Below the pieces are notes generated by a model. That model made no database searches. It was not told where the DNA came from and saw only the letters and a program-made list of their open reading frames with translations. From NCBI RefSeq assembly GCF_038900055.1, contig NZ_JBBMQM010000001.1, positions 744,001 through 808,000 of the forward strand: a stretch of 64,000 nucleotides of DNA. The letters are read 5' to 3'. This stretch comes from Henriciella sp. AS95 (GTDB taxonomy: Bacteria > Pseudomonadota > Alphaproteobacteria > Caulobacterales > Hyphomonadaceae). Position numbers and translations under genes: made by a program. This document shows, piece after piece, positions 27,279-35,597 of the stretch; the stretch's first letter is position 1; every line of letters starts with the position of its first letter.

Positions 27279-27782
27279 ATGACGGATGATGATTTTCTCA
27301 AACGGCTCGGCGTGTCGGCGCTGGGGACGCGGCTCAGGCGGCTGCTGGAGCGGCTCAATGGGCCGGTGACGCAGCTTTACCGCGATGAGCTTGGTTTTGA
27401 GCAACGTTGGTTTGCGCTGCTTCAGCTGCTCGGCGATCGCGGAGAGGTGAGAATGGGGGAGGCGGCAAGCGCGCTCGGCGTCAGCCATGTCGCAATCGTC
27501 CATTCGGTGACCGAGATGACCCGCAAGGGCCTTGTCGAGAAACGCGCAGACGAGGCCGACAGGCGCGTGTCCCTGATTGCGCTGAGCGATGCCGGCCAGG
27601 ATGTGCTTTCGCGTGTCCGAACCGTCAGCCGTCGCGTTGATATGGCGGCAAAGGCGCTGCTCGAAGAAGCCGCGCCTGACTTCATGACGAGCCTCGACCG
27701 GCTGGATACGGCGCTCGAGGCGAAGGGCTTTGCTGCGCGGATTGAGGCCGCGCGGAAAACTGAAAAGGAAAATCAGATATGA
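27279..27782 (+). CDS. MarR family transcriptional regulator
   Basis: A 167-residue winged-helix regulator. The recognition region (about residues 45-105) includes GEVRMGEAASALGVSHVAIV and the wing EKRADEADRRVSLIALSDAG, typical of MarR. Effector unknown. It has no ribosome-binding site and a palindrome ends 6 bases before the ATG, so autoregulation is likely. The S41 peptidase gene overlaps its stop (ATGA) and is probably under the same control. Confidence 0.9.
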   Translation: MTDDDFLKRLGVSALGTRLRRLLERLNGPVTQLYRDELGFEQRWFALLQLLGDRGEVRMGEAASALGVSHVAIVHSVTEMTRKGLVEKRADEADRRVSLIALSDAGQDVLSRVRTVSRRVDMAAKALLEEAAPDFMTSLDRLDTALEAKGFAARIEAARKTEKENQI

Positions 27783-28729
27783 GCGTTCTTCTTGCAGCGG
27801 CCCTCGCTGCGCTTTGCCCGGTCGAGGCCGATGTGATGGACGAGGCTGCCCGTGCATTTGAGGCGCACTATGTGTTGCAGGACCGGGCGCCTTCAATCGC
27901 GCTGGCGATCCGCGAGGACGCTGCCGTGCTACCGCGCAGTGATGCCTGTCAGGCCCCCGAGCGTTTTGCGGATGAGGCGACAGCCTATCTGCGCGATGTG
28001 TCGAACGACAGGCATGTGAAACTGGACGCCACACGCGCATCGCCAGAGGACGCCGAGGCCGATGAGGGCGGGTCGTGGATCGAGGACTGGTATGCGGCTG
28101 CACCATCGAAAAACCATGGCGTTGCCGCAGTCGAGATTCTCGACGGCAATATCGGCTATCTGAAGCTTACCAGTTTCTACGACCTGCCTGAGACATGGGC
28201 GCGCTATGGCGCGGCCTTCACCCTGTTGCAGGACACTGAAGCCCTGATTCTTGACCTGCGCGGCAATGGTGGCGGGTCTCCTGAAGCAGAGCTGCGCGTT
28301 CAATGGTCGATGCTTGAGCCGGGTACCACACCGCCGATCGTCATGGATCGGGGCGCCGATGGCCTGGAGCAGCGGCCCGTGCCGGAAATTGACTGGCCGC
28401 GCTATGGCGCCCGGCGGCCGCTCTACATCCTGACCAGTGGCCGAACATTTTCAGCGGCCGAAGCGGTCACTTATGGTTTGCAGGCCGCAGGTCGTGCGCG
28501 CGTGGTCGGCGAAGCGACAGGCGGCGGGGCTCACATGGTCGGCGATGGCCTGGCCTTGTCAGATAGTTTCAGCCTTTACATGCCAGAAGAGCGCCCGATC
28601 AGCCCGCATACTGGCGGTAACTGGGAAGGCGCCGGCGTGCCGCCCGATCTTGTGGTTGACGCAAGCGACGCGCTCGATGCGGCGCTCGATGACCTGACGA
28701 TATTGCTTGCAGCAGAGACGGCCGACTAA
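27779..28729 (+). CDS. S41 family peptidase
   Basis: A 316-residue tail-specific-protease/IRBP-like enzyme without a PDZ domain. The first 17 residues look like a short signal peptide. DLRGNGGG (159-166) and the nucleophile segment LTSGRTFSAAEA (Ser225) are present, followed by GEATGGG (244-250), the usual S41 catalytic-core elements. Substrate unknown. Translationally coupled to the MarR gene, so its expression probably responds to the MarR ligand. Confidence 0.87.
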   Translation: MSVLLAAALAALCPVEADVMDEAARAFEAHYVLQDRAPSIALAIREDAAVLPRSDACQAPERFADEATAYLRDVSNDRHVKLDATRASPEDAEADEGGSWIEDWYAAAPSKNHGVAAVEILDGNIGYLKLTSFYDLPETWARYGAAFTLLQDTEALILDLRGNGGGSPEAELRVQWSMLEPGTTPPIVMDRGADGLEQRPVPEIDWPRYGARRPLYILTSGRTFSAAEAVTYGLQAAGRARVVGEATGGGAHMVGDGLALSDSFSLYMPEERPISPHTGGNWEGAGVPPDLVVDASDALDAALDDLTILLAAETAD

Positions 28730-28778
28730 GGGAAACCCCGGATAGCGGGGACCGTTCTGCATCGTGTTTCTACACGGC

Positions 28779-30134
28779 ATGAAAAACGAATGGATCCCCT
28801 ATGCGCGCGCTGCGGTGCCGCGTTATACGAGCTACCCGACGGCGGTGCAGTTTCACGATGGCGTTGGCGCGGTAGAGGCCGAGCGCTGGGCTGATAGTGT
28901 CGATCATGACAAGCCGATCTCGGTCTATGTCCATATCCCCTTCTGTGAGCGCCTCTGCTGGTATTGCGGGTGCCATACGAGCGTGCCCAACGGCTATTCG
29001 CGCGTCACGCGCTATGTCGACCTGCTGCACAAGGAAATCGAGCTCTGGGCGAGCCATGTGCCCACGCATGGTGGGGTAAAGCATCTTCACTTCGGGGGCG
29101 GCTCTCCCAACGCTCTCTCAGCCGATGATTTCATCGAGGTCTCCGAGCATATCTGTGAGGCGTTTGGTTTGTTGCCCGACGCCGAGTTCGCTGTGGAGCT
29201 GGACCCGCGCTCGCTCACCCCTGAGCGGATCGGCGCGCTCGCCATGAGCGGCGTGACCCGTGCCAGCCTCGGCGTCCAGACGCTCGCGCCGCATGTGCAG
29301 GAAGCGATCAACCGCATCCAGCCGCGAGACATGCTCGCGCGTGCCGTTGAGGACATGCGCGGTGCCGGGATTTCCGGGATCAATATGGATCTCATGTACG
29401 GTCTGCCGCACCAGACGGTGGACGACGTCATCGATACGGCCTGCTTCGCCGCGGCGGCAGGCGCCGACCGCGTCGCGGTCTTCGGCTATGCGCACGTCCC
29501 ATGGTTCGCCAAGCATCAGAGGGCGATCGATGAGGCGGCGCTACCGGGGCTGACCGAGCGCTTCAGGCAGGCCGAAGCCGTCGCCGGGACGCTGGCGGCG
29601 GCTGGATATGAGCCCGTCGGACTGGACCACTTTGCAAGGCCCGGCGACGAAATGGCCGCTGCGGCGCGAGAAGGGCTCCTGCACCGCAATTTCCAGGGCT
29701 ATACGACCGACCCCTGCGAAACACTTATCGGGCTCGGTGTGTCGTCCATTTCGGCGTTCCGGCAGGGCTTCGTGCAATCGACCAAGGACCGGCGGGCCTG
29801 GGAAACCTCCGTTTTGATGGGCCAGCTGCCGACCGAGCGGGGTGTCGTCGTGACCGAAGAAGACCGGCTGCGCGGCCGGGCGATCGAAGCCCTGATGTGT
29901 TCACTGACCGTCGATGTTGAGGCGGTCTGCCGCGAGATGGGGGCGGACCCACACGCTCTGGATGACGCGCTGACGCGCGCTGCGCCGCTTGCGGCAGCAG
30001 GCCTCTGCGTGATCGAGGGGACACGGATAACCGTGCCGGAGCCTGCCCGCGCCCTGATGCGGACCGTCGCGCGCTGCTTCGATGCCTATGTCCCGGATGA
30101 GACCGCCGCGCCCCGTCACGCCAAGGCGGTGTGA
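28779..30134 (+). CDS. hemN: Oxygen-independent coproporphyrinogen III oxidase
   Basis: A 451-residue radical SAM enzyme that converts coproporphyrinogen III to protoporphyrinogen IX without oxygen. The cluster ligands Cys56, Cys60 and Cys63, followed by Cys65 (FCERLCWYCGC), match true HemN rather than HemW. HFGGGSPN follows. The N-terminus with PRYTSYPTA is also HemN-specific. The ATG at 28779 is preferred to a GTG at 28764. A short hairpin (CCCCG/CGGGG, 28735-28749) lies upstream. No FNR box was recognised. Confidence 0.94.
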   Translation: MKNEWIPYARAAVPRYTSYPTAVQFHDGVGAVEAERWADSVDHDKPISVYVHIPFCERLCWYCGCHTSVPNGYSRVTRYVDLLHKEIELWASHVPTHGGVKHLHFGGGSPNALSADDFIEVSEHICEAFGLLPDAEFAVELDPRSLTPERIGALAMSGVTRASLGVQTLAPHVQEAINRIQPRDMLARAVEDMRGAGISGINMDLMYGLPHQTVDDVIDTACFAAAAGADRVAVFGYAHVPWFAKHQRAIDEAALPGLTERFRQAEAVAGTLAAAGYEPVGLDHFARPGDEMAAAAREGLLHRNFQGYTTDPCETLIGLGVSSISAFRQGFVQSTKDRRAWETSVLMGQLPTERGVVVTEEDRLRGRAIEALMCSLTVDVEAVCREMGADPHALDDALTRAAPLAAAGLCVIEGTRITVPEPARALMRTVARCFDAYVPDETAAPRHAKAV

Positions 30135-30137
30135 CCG

Positions 30138-31388
30138 TCAGCCGGCCCTAGGGTCTTCGATGCGGCCCATGAAGGGAATGGCACCGGTCTCCTGCTCACG
30201 GATCACGAAAAGGAAAGGCCGGTCGCAATGAAAGGGTGTCGGAGGCGGCTCATAGCCGGAAGGGGCTATCATCATGTCAACCATCTCAATGGCGGTGGCA
30301 GCGGCTGCTTCTGTGCCTTCCTCGTCGACCTCGACAAAGGTCTTCTGGATGACCTCGTCAAACGCAATGCCTTTGCCATCGGGCTGGCGCGCAGGGTCTG
30401 CGATGCCTGAAAAATCGGCGTCCAGACCGAAGCATTTGCGCAGGCCCATGGCGTTGAGAGCAGGAGACAGCTCGTAGGTTTTCTCGACCCGGAATTTCGG
30501 GAGCTTGAGGTCAAGTTTCTCAAAGTCAGCGTTCGAGAGGTCCAGCTCTTCGGTCAGCGTGTCACCTGAGACGAGGAGTCGTTCGACCTCGCTGACCGAA
30601 ACACCTTTTAAGGGCAGGATCACGTCCATGCAAAGCCCAGCCGGGCGATAGGCCAGACGCGCCACGCTGAACGACTTGCCGCGATGGAACTGATAGCGCC
30701 GCGTTTGTCCCATCATGGGCACCTGCACCGTCTGTCCGCTAGCCAGCTCAAAATCATGATCGGTTGTGTCTCTGTGGCTGAACTCAGTGGCCCAGCCCGC
30801 TTTCATGTAGATCGTGTTGACCAGAACGGCGCGGATGTCGGGCGACATCGACCCTGCGTCCAGCAGATTCTTGATGCGGTTATTTGTTTTGTCCTCGACC
30901 CAGCGGTTGATCGTGCTGGCCGCTTCGCCCCGGTCCTCCCTGAACGGTGCGCGGTGTTCCTCGGCGTCAAAATACTGCGCAACGGCATCCAGCCAGGCCT
31001 GTTCGACGACCACGCACGGATCGAACCAGACCGAGTTGTTGATGTAGATGGGCTGCGGTTCGGGCTCCCGGCCCATGGCTTCGTCACGTTCAGACAGCGT
31101 GTCGCCCGTGGCGAGGCGTCTTTGAAGGAAACTGCTGGCTTCAATGGTGGCATCGGCGTCGCCGCCATGCCCGAGCGTTTCCTGCAAGCCCGCTAGCGTT
31201 TCGCCGCGAGCGCCCGGCAGCAGCAGCGCAAGACACGCTTCGAGGCTGACCGGCGATATGAACAGGTTGCCCGGCCGGTCGCGGACGGTGTTGTAAAGCG
31301 CAGCCGCGAAGCTTTCCGGTGGCTTTGCGGGCGCGTCTGCATTCTGTCGAACGCTTGAGATGATGTTTCTGAGCGAAGGGGTGGTCAT
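30138..31388 (-). CDS. Serpin family protein (serine protease inhibitor)
   Basis: A 416-residue protein with serpin landmarks throughout: NLFISPVSLEACLALLLPGA (41-60), NRWVEDKTNNRIKNLL (161-176) and NTIYMKAGW (191-199). The hinge EEGTEAAAATAI (356-367) and the closing FHCDRPFLFVIRE (386-398) are also present. Small residues across the hinge are what an inhibitory serpin needs for loop insertion. The reactive loop is longer than in antitrypsin; P1 by simple counting is a Met near 372. There is no signal peptide, so it is probably cytoplasmic. ATG at 31388 with GGAGGC upstream. Serpins are sporadic in bacteria. Confidence 0.92.
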   Translation of the reverse strand: MTTPSLRNIISSVRQNADAPAKPPESFAAALYNTVRDRPGNLFISPVSLEACLALLLPGARGETLAGLQETLGHGGDADATIEASSFLQRRLATGDTLSERDEAMGREPEPQPIYINNSVWFDPCVVVEQAWLDAVAQYFDAEEHRAPFREDRGEAASTINRWVEDKTNNRIKNLLDAGSMSPDIRAVLVNTIYMKAGWATEFSHRDTTDHDFELASGQTVQVPMMGQTRRYQFHRGKSFSVARLAYRPAGLCMDVILPLKGVSVSEVERLLVSGDTLTEELDLSNADFEKLDLKLPKFRVEKTYELSPALNAMGLRKCFGLDADFSGIADPARQPDGKGIAFDEVIQKTFVEVDEEGTEAAAATAIEMVDMMIAPSGYEPPPTPFHCDRPFLFVIREQETGAIPFMGRIEDPRAG

Positions 31389-31472
31389 GAGCGCCTCCAA
31401 TACCGAGCCGATACAGGCTCAATAAAGAAGGCGCAGAAAGGGGCGTTATCGGTCCAGAAGCTGGTGTTTGTC

Positions 31473-32231
31473 CTAGTCCTCGAAGACCGGCGCGCGTTTC
31501 TGCATGAAGGCGGCGGCGGCCTCGGCAAATTCGGGCGATTTCAGCTGGGCGGAGAAGATCTTGCCTTCGGCCTGCATCTGGGCGGCGACGGCGTCACGGT
31601 TGTGACGGATGAGGGTTTTCGCCAGCCGCGTGGCTTGCGGGGCCGAGGCCGCGATCTTGCCGGCACATTTCATGGCTGCTTCGACTACTTTACCGGCCGG
31701 CAGGACACGCGAGACCAGTCCACAGGAGAGCGCTTCTTCCGCGCTGAGGGCGCGGCCAGCGAGCAGGATTTCGTTCGCCATGGAGTTTCCGACGGTCAGC
31801 GGCAGCAGCATGGAGGAGCCCGCCTCCGGTACAAGGCCGAGCGCGGTGAAGGGCGCCCGGAAGTCAGCGGTTTCGGCGGCGTAGGCGATGTCGCAGTGGA
31901 GCAGCATGGTCAGGCCGACGCCGATGGCTGGACCATTCACGGCGGCAATGATGGTTTTTTCCGCATCGCGGATCGTGTTGAGAAACCGCTGAACCGGTGG
32001 CTCTCCCTCTTCCATGCCGGCCGCGAAATCGGTGAGATCATTGCCGGCGGTGAAGAGGTCGCCATTGCCGGTAATGACGATGGCGCGGACGCCTTTGTCG
32101 CTATTGGCATCCTTGATCGCGTCGGCCATGGCGCCGTACATCGCCTGCGTCAGTGCATTCTTGCGCTCGGGGCGGTTGATCATGATGGTGAGGATGCGGT
32201 CCTGGGTCGTCGTCTTGATGTGCTCAGTCAT
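31473..32231 (-). CDS. Enoyl-CoA hydratase/isomerase family protein (isomerase-like)
   Basis: A 252-residue crotonase-fold protein. The oxyanion segments are TAGNDLTDF (61-69) and GPAIGVGLTMLLHCD (100-114). The hydratase glutamate equivalent to rat Glu144 is replaced (GVGLT where hydratases have GGGCE). Glu136 in GLVPEAGSS is kept. This is the pattern of delta3,delta2-enoyl-CoA isomerases, so isomerase activity is more likely than hydration. Its start overlaps the end of the marR gene by 8 bases, so they are co-transcribed. Confidence 0.85.
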   Translation of the reverse strand: MTEHIKTTTQDRILTIMINRPERKNALTQAMYGAMADAIKDANSDKGVRAIVITGNGDLFTAGNDLTDFAAGMEEGEPPVQRFLNTIRDAEKTIIAAVNGPAIGVGLTMLLHCDIAYAAETADFRAPFTALGLVPEAGSSMLLPLTVGNSMANEILLAGRALSAEEALSCGLVSRVLPAGKVVEAAMKCAGKIAASAPQATRLAKTLIRHNRDAVAAQMQAEGKIFSAQLKSPEFAEAAAAFMQKRAPVFED

Positions 32232-32703
32232 GATGTGTCTCCGTCTGATCTGCTGAATTGGGGTGGGAGATGCCGGACACGATGCGGTCGCCATTCTCCG
32301 AAACATGGGTGAGAAATCGCTCGACTGCCGCGATTTCTGTTGTTGTGAAGCCCTCAAGCAGCGCTGCGTTGACCGCGCGCGTCTGGATGGCAGCGCGTTC
32401 GATGAGGGCGCGGCCCTTGTCTTCGATATAGACCAGCTGGTTGCGCCCGTCGTCAAAGCTCGTTTCGCGGCGCGCCAGACCGTCTTCGACAAGGCGGTCA
32501 ACGATGCTGGTCAGGGTCGATTTGCTCATGCTCAGAACTTTGGCGATCTCTCCAATGGGGCGGCCGTCCTTCTGATGCAGCACGAACAGCACGCCCTGCT
32601 GAGAGGAGGATATGCCTGCATCGCTGCGCAGCTTGCGGTCGGCGGCGCGAAACAGGGCGCCATGGGCGCGCTGGAGGAGGTGGAAGATTCTGGGTTGGTG
32701 CAT
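32224..32703 (-). CDS. MarR family transcriptional regulator
   Basis: A 159-residue MarR protein with the wHTH RPIGEIAKVLSMSKSTLTSIV and the wing ARRETSFDDGRNQLVYIEDKG. It is the first gene of a two-gene unit with the enoyl-CoA isomerase-like protein, suggesting control by an acyl- or aromatic-CoA ligand (inference). A perfect palindrome sits 4 bases upstream of the ATG and no ribosome-binding site is seen. Confidence 0.9.
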   Translation of the reverse strand: MHQPRIFHLLQRAHGALFRAADRKLRSDAGISSSQQGVLFVLHQKDGRPIGEIAKVLSMSKSTLTSIVDRLVEDGLARRETSFDDGRNQLVYIEDKGRALIERAAIQTRAVNAALLEGFTTTEIAAVERFLTHVSENGDRIVSGISHPNSADQTETHHD

Positions 32704-32706
32704 AAT

Positions 32707-32722
32707 AGTACGGATTCGTACT
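32707..32722 (-). promoter_or_regulatory. Palindromic operator upstream of marR (32224-32703)
   Basis: AGTACG-GATT-CGTACT is a perfect inverted repeat with a 4-base spacer, directly before the ATG. On the minus strand a TACTAT -10-like hexamer overlaps its end, so bound MarR would block transcription of the marR/isomerase pair. Confidence 0.65.
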
Positions 32723-32769
32723 TTACACGTCTAAGGGGAGTATCTGGAAAAATCAATTCGGATGTTGGC

Positions 32770-33597
32770 TTACCCGGGGACTTTCGCCAGGATTGCGGTC
32801 GGCATGATCTGCTCTGCCTGCCATGCGGCAAGCAGATTGGCGCTTTTTTCGCCGGCGCCGTCACCCATCAGGGTGGCCGTGCTGATCGCTGAGGGCTTCT
32901 TGCCTGTCTGCTCTGCCAGTCGCTCAAAGAAAGCGCCGGCGATATCCGACTGAGGCACGCTGCTATGGATTGCGAACCCGGCGGCTTCGAGGCCATCCTC
33001 ATAGGTTTCGACCGGTTCAACGAAGCTGATCGAGCCTTCGCTGGCCCATGGCATCGGAAAGCGGAGCGGCGTGCTCGCATCCCGCCCGCGCATGATGTCG
33101 TAAATGAGAAAGCGGCCACCGGGTTTCACGACGCGCTTAACTTCGGAAAAGAGCTCGCCTTTGTGCTCGATATTCATGCCTACATGGAACATCCACGCGC
33201 AATCGAATGTGTCGTCTTCGAAGTCGGTCTCTGCGGCATTGCGGTGATGCAGACGCACCTTGCTGGTCAGGTTGAGCCAGGATGAGATCGTCTTTCCAGC
33301 TTCGATGAAAGTGGCGGTCAGGTCCACGCCATCCACCGCGCATCCGTAGCGGTTGGCGGCGTAGCGGGACACGCCGCCTGTGGCGCAGCCAACATCAAGC
33401 GCGCGATGGCTGGATTTCAGTTCGAGTTTCGGAATAAGGGCCGCGGTCGCCGCGCGAGCGCCGATATGGAATTCCTCGAGCGGTGCAATCTCTTCGATCG
33501 TCACCGTGTCAGGCGTGCGATCTATAGTGCCCAGGGCCCGCTCTATGCGCGATAATAAATCGATAGAATTGTAGTGATCACTGACCGGACCTGGCAT
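32770..33597 (-). CDS. Class I SAM-dependent methyltransferase
   Basis: A 275-residue methyltransferase. Motif I is ALDVGCATGGVSRY (67-80) and the acidic motif II is VDGVDLTATFIEAG. The post-motif VVKPGGRFLIYDIMRG is typical of small-molecule methyltransferases. The N-terminal segment HYNSIDLLSRIERAL and EFHIGARAAT resemble methyltransferases of the sarcosine/glycine or arsenite type, but specificity cannot be read. The ATG at 33597 fits the family; a longer frame to 33795 is not supported. Confidence 0.85.
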   Translation of the reverse strand: MPGPVSDHYNSIDLLSRIERALGTIDRTPDTVTIEEIAPLEEFHIGARAATAALIPKLELKSSHRALDVGCATGGVSRYAANRYGCAVDGVDLTATFIEAGKTISSWLNLTSKVRLHHRNAAETDFEDDTFDCAWMFHVGMNIEHKGELFSEVKRVVKPGGRFLIYDIMRGRDASTPLRFPMPWASEGSISFVEPVETYEDGLEAAGFAIHSSVPQSDIAGAFFERLAEQTGKKPSAISTATLMGDGAGEKSANLLAAWQAEQIMPTAILAKVPG

Positions 33598-33748
33598 CGC
33601 TTTCGCCTCCCTCACCCGGTTATTCTGTAAGGATTTCCGACAGCGCGTACAGTCATCATGCGCCTGATTTGCAGCATGGCTGAGCCTTGAGGCGCGATCT
33701 GGAAATGAATTGACTTCGCGGGCGGGAAGGCGGATTCCTTTTTCCGTC

Positions 33749-34150
33749 ATGGGGACGTTGAACTCGCTCATCGGGCGCCATAGAGCGCAGATCAAGGAAA
33801 GGTCGCGCAGATCGCGCTACATCCTGCTGCTCGCGATCATGGCGACGCTGACCTGTTTTGCGACCTTCATTTCGGCCTTGTCCGGCGACTACCCTCTCCC
33901 CATCGGGGCCGAGATTTTTGCCGGAAAGCCGGAGCGGTTGCTCGGCGCGACCAATTTTTTCATGATGACTGCGATCGGCGCGGCGCTGCGGATGTGGCGG
34001 TTTCGGCAGATGAGGGTCAAGCTGATGATCGCCGAGGCGTTCATCCGGGAAGACGATCAGGATACCGCCATGAAACTCTTGCTTGAACCGGTCTTCGGCG
34101 ACGAGGTCTGGGATGAGACCGATGGACAGACAATCAGCGCGCGTGCGTGA
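33749..34150 (+). CDS. Hypothetical two-TM membrane protein
   Basis: A 133-residue protein with a basic N-terminus, hydrophobic helices at about 24-45 and 66-82, and a soluble helical tail (MLIAEAF-like repeats, then an acidic end). Not recognised. It lies 10 bases before a larger bitopic protein gene and is almost certainly co-transcribed with it, so the two may form one membrane complex (inference). Confidence 0.6.
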   Translation: MGTLNSLIGRHRAQIKERSRRSRYILLLAIMATLTCFATFISALSGDYPLPIGAEIFAGKPERLLGATNFFMMTAIGAALRMWRFRQMRVKLMIAEAFIREDDQDTAMKLLLEPVFGDEVWDETDGQTISARA

Positions 34151-34160
34151 AGGAAATTGA

Positions 34161-35534
34161 ATGACTGACACGACGAAAGAGCATCAGATCACATCGGCCG
34201 ACCTGCTCGCCGAGCTGCGGGAAGAGCAACAGAGTTTCCGCTTCCTGATGACAGCGCTCGCGGCGATCATTGGCATGGCGGCCGTCATCGTGGCGGGCAG
34301 CGTGATCTATTTCTACATGCAGCTGTCCGGCCTGAAGCAGCAATATGCCGAACAGACGCGTCTCAACGAGATGAATTTGCGTATCGTTGCCGGAGAGGCT
34401 GGGCGCCAGCGAGAATCGACGCAGGCCGCTATCGTTGCCATTCGCGAAGAGAATGAGGCGGCCCGTCGGCAGGCCGATCTCGCGCGGGAAATCCAGCGTG
34501 CCGACAGTGTCAGCCAGGCGTCTGGATACAAGGAAAATGCGATGCAGCTGGCCCAGGCGCATTTCCTTGGCAATCCGCTCAATGAGGTGACGTCTCAGGT
34601 TGTCGGGCTGGTCCTGCGGGCCGATGGCACTGATGGTGAACTTCTCTCAACCGATGAGCGTCTTCAGTTGCAGGCGGCGCTTGAGGACTGGGGCGGACAG
34701 AATGCCGAGGCGGTGCGCGGCTCAATGACGGCGCTGCTGGAGAACTCTGAATCCCTGGAGGCGCAGGCGCGAGGCGCCGCCGGACTCGCAGCGCTGGAGT
34801 ACCGGGCCGCCAACGATTCTTCGCTTGGCTGGAATCGCGGGTGTTCGACCGTGGTCGACTATGTGAACCAGGCGTCGGCGCGTGGACTCGAGGCGCCGAT
34901 GTTGCTGCTCTGGAAGGGGCAATGCCTGCGCAAGCGCGGCGATGCGCTGCTGGCTTATCAGGCCTTCCTGAAAGCGGCGTCCATGCTTGAAGGTGGTGAT
35001 TTCGACGAAACCCTCCTGCAGGCCCAGATCGCCCATCACGGCGTTGGCACGACCCTCGTTGCCCTGGTCGCAAGTGAGCAGCTGCCTTCGGGGCAGGACT
35101 CCGAAAGCGCCCTTCAGGAAGCCCTTGCAGAGCTTCGCGAAGCGGCGCGTCTGCGGGCCGAGCGCGGCGCAACAGCCGTTGGTGTTGCCTATACTGAAGA
35201 GAATATCGGGTTCATCCATATCCTGGATGAGGACTGGCAAACCGCCCTCGATCATACCAAGCGAATTGATGACATCCTGCCGCTGGCCTGGAACCTCACC
35301 GTCCGCAACATTGCAGCGGCAGAGAATGAGCAGGCGCTTCGCCGCTCGGACGGATCACGCGAAGACATCCGCAGGATGGAGAAAATCCAGGATGATACAA
35401 AGCTGGTTCTGGGGCTCATGAGCTGCAACCAGATCGACCGGCCGGAGCTGAAGCGTCTGTTGCCCGCGCGGTACTCAGCCAAGGTCGACGAGCTGTCGCG
35501 TCATTGCGAGGCCGATGCGGGTGGATCGCCTTAG
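34161..35534 (+). CDS. Bitopic membrane protein with coiled coil and TPR-like helical domain
   Basis: A 457-residue protein. A short N-terminal cytoplasmic part is followed by a TM helix (28-52) and a heptad-rich coiled coil (about 53-118, rich in Gln, Arg and Glu). A long all-helical region follows with TPR-like units (LLWKGQCLRKRGDALLAYQA and VAYTEENIGFIHILDEDWQT). Four cysteines are scattered in the C-terminal half. GAAGGAAATTG precedes the ATG. No family recognised; the architecture suggests a periplasmic scaffold. Confidence 0.65.
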   Translation: MTDTTKEHQITSADLLAELREEQQSFRFLMTALAAIIGMAAVIVAGSVIYFYMQLSGLKQQYAEQTRLNEMNLRIVAGEAGRQRESTQAAIVAIREENEAARRQADLAREIQRADSVSQASGYKENAMQLAQAHFLGNPLNEVTSQVVGLVLRADGTDGELLSTDERLQLQAALEDWGGQNAEAVRGSMTALLENSESLEAQARGAAGLAALEYRAANDSSLGWNRGCSTVVDYVNQASARGLEAPMLLLWKGQCLRKRGDALLAYQAFLKAASMLEGGDFDETLLQAQIAHHGVGTTLVALVASEQLPSGQDSESALQEALAELREAARLRAERGATAVGVAYTEENIGFIHILDEDWQTALDHTKRIDDILPLAWNLTVRNIAAAENEQALRRSDGSREDIRRMEKIQDDTKLVLGLMSCNQIDRPELKRLLPARYSAKVDELSRHCEADAGGSP

Positions 35535-35597
35535 GTGAGCGGCCTTGCCAGCGACTGATCGCGTTGCCGGGAAATGTCTCAGTCCAGCTGGGAGGCG

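Noticed and set aside
28730-28778. FNR box upstream of hemN
   Set aside because: No TTGAT-N4-ATCAA-like sequence is present; only a short CCCCG/CGGGG hairpin.
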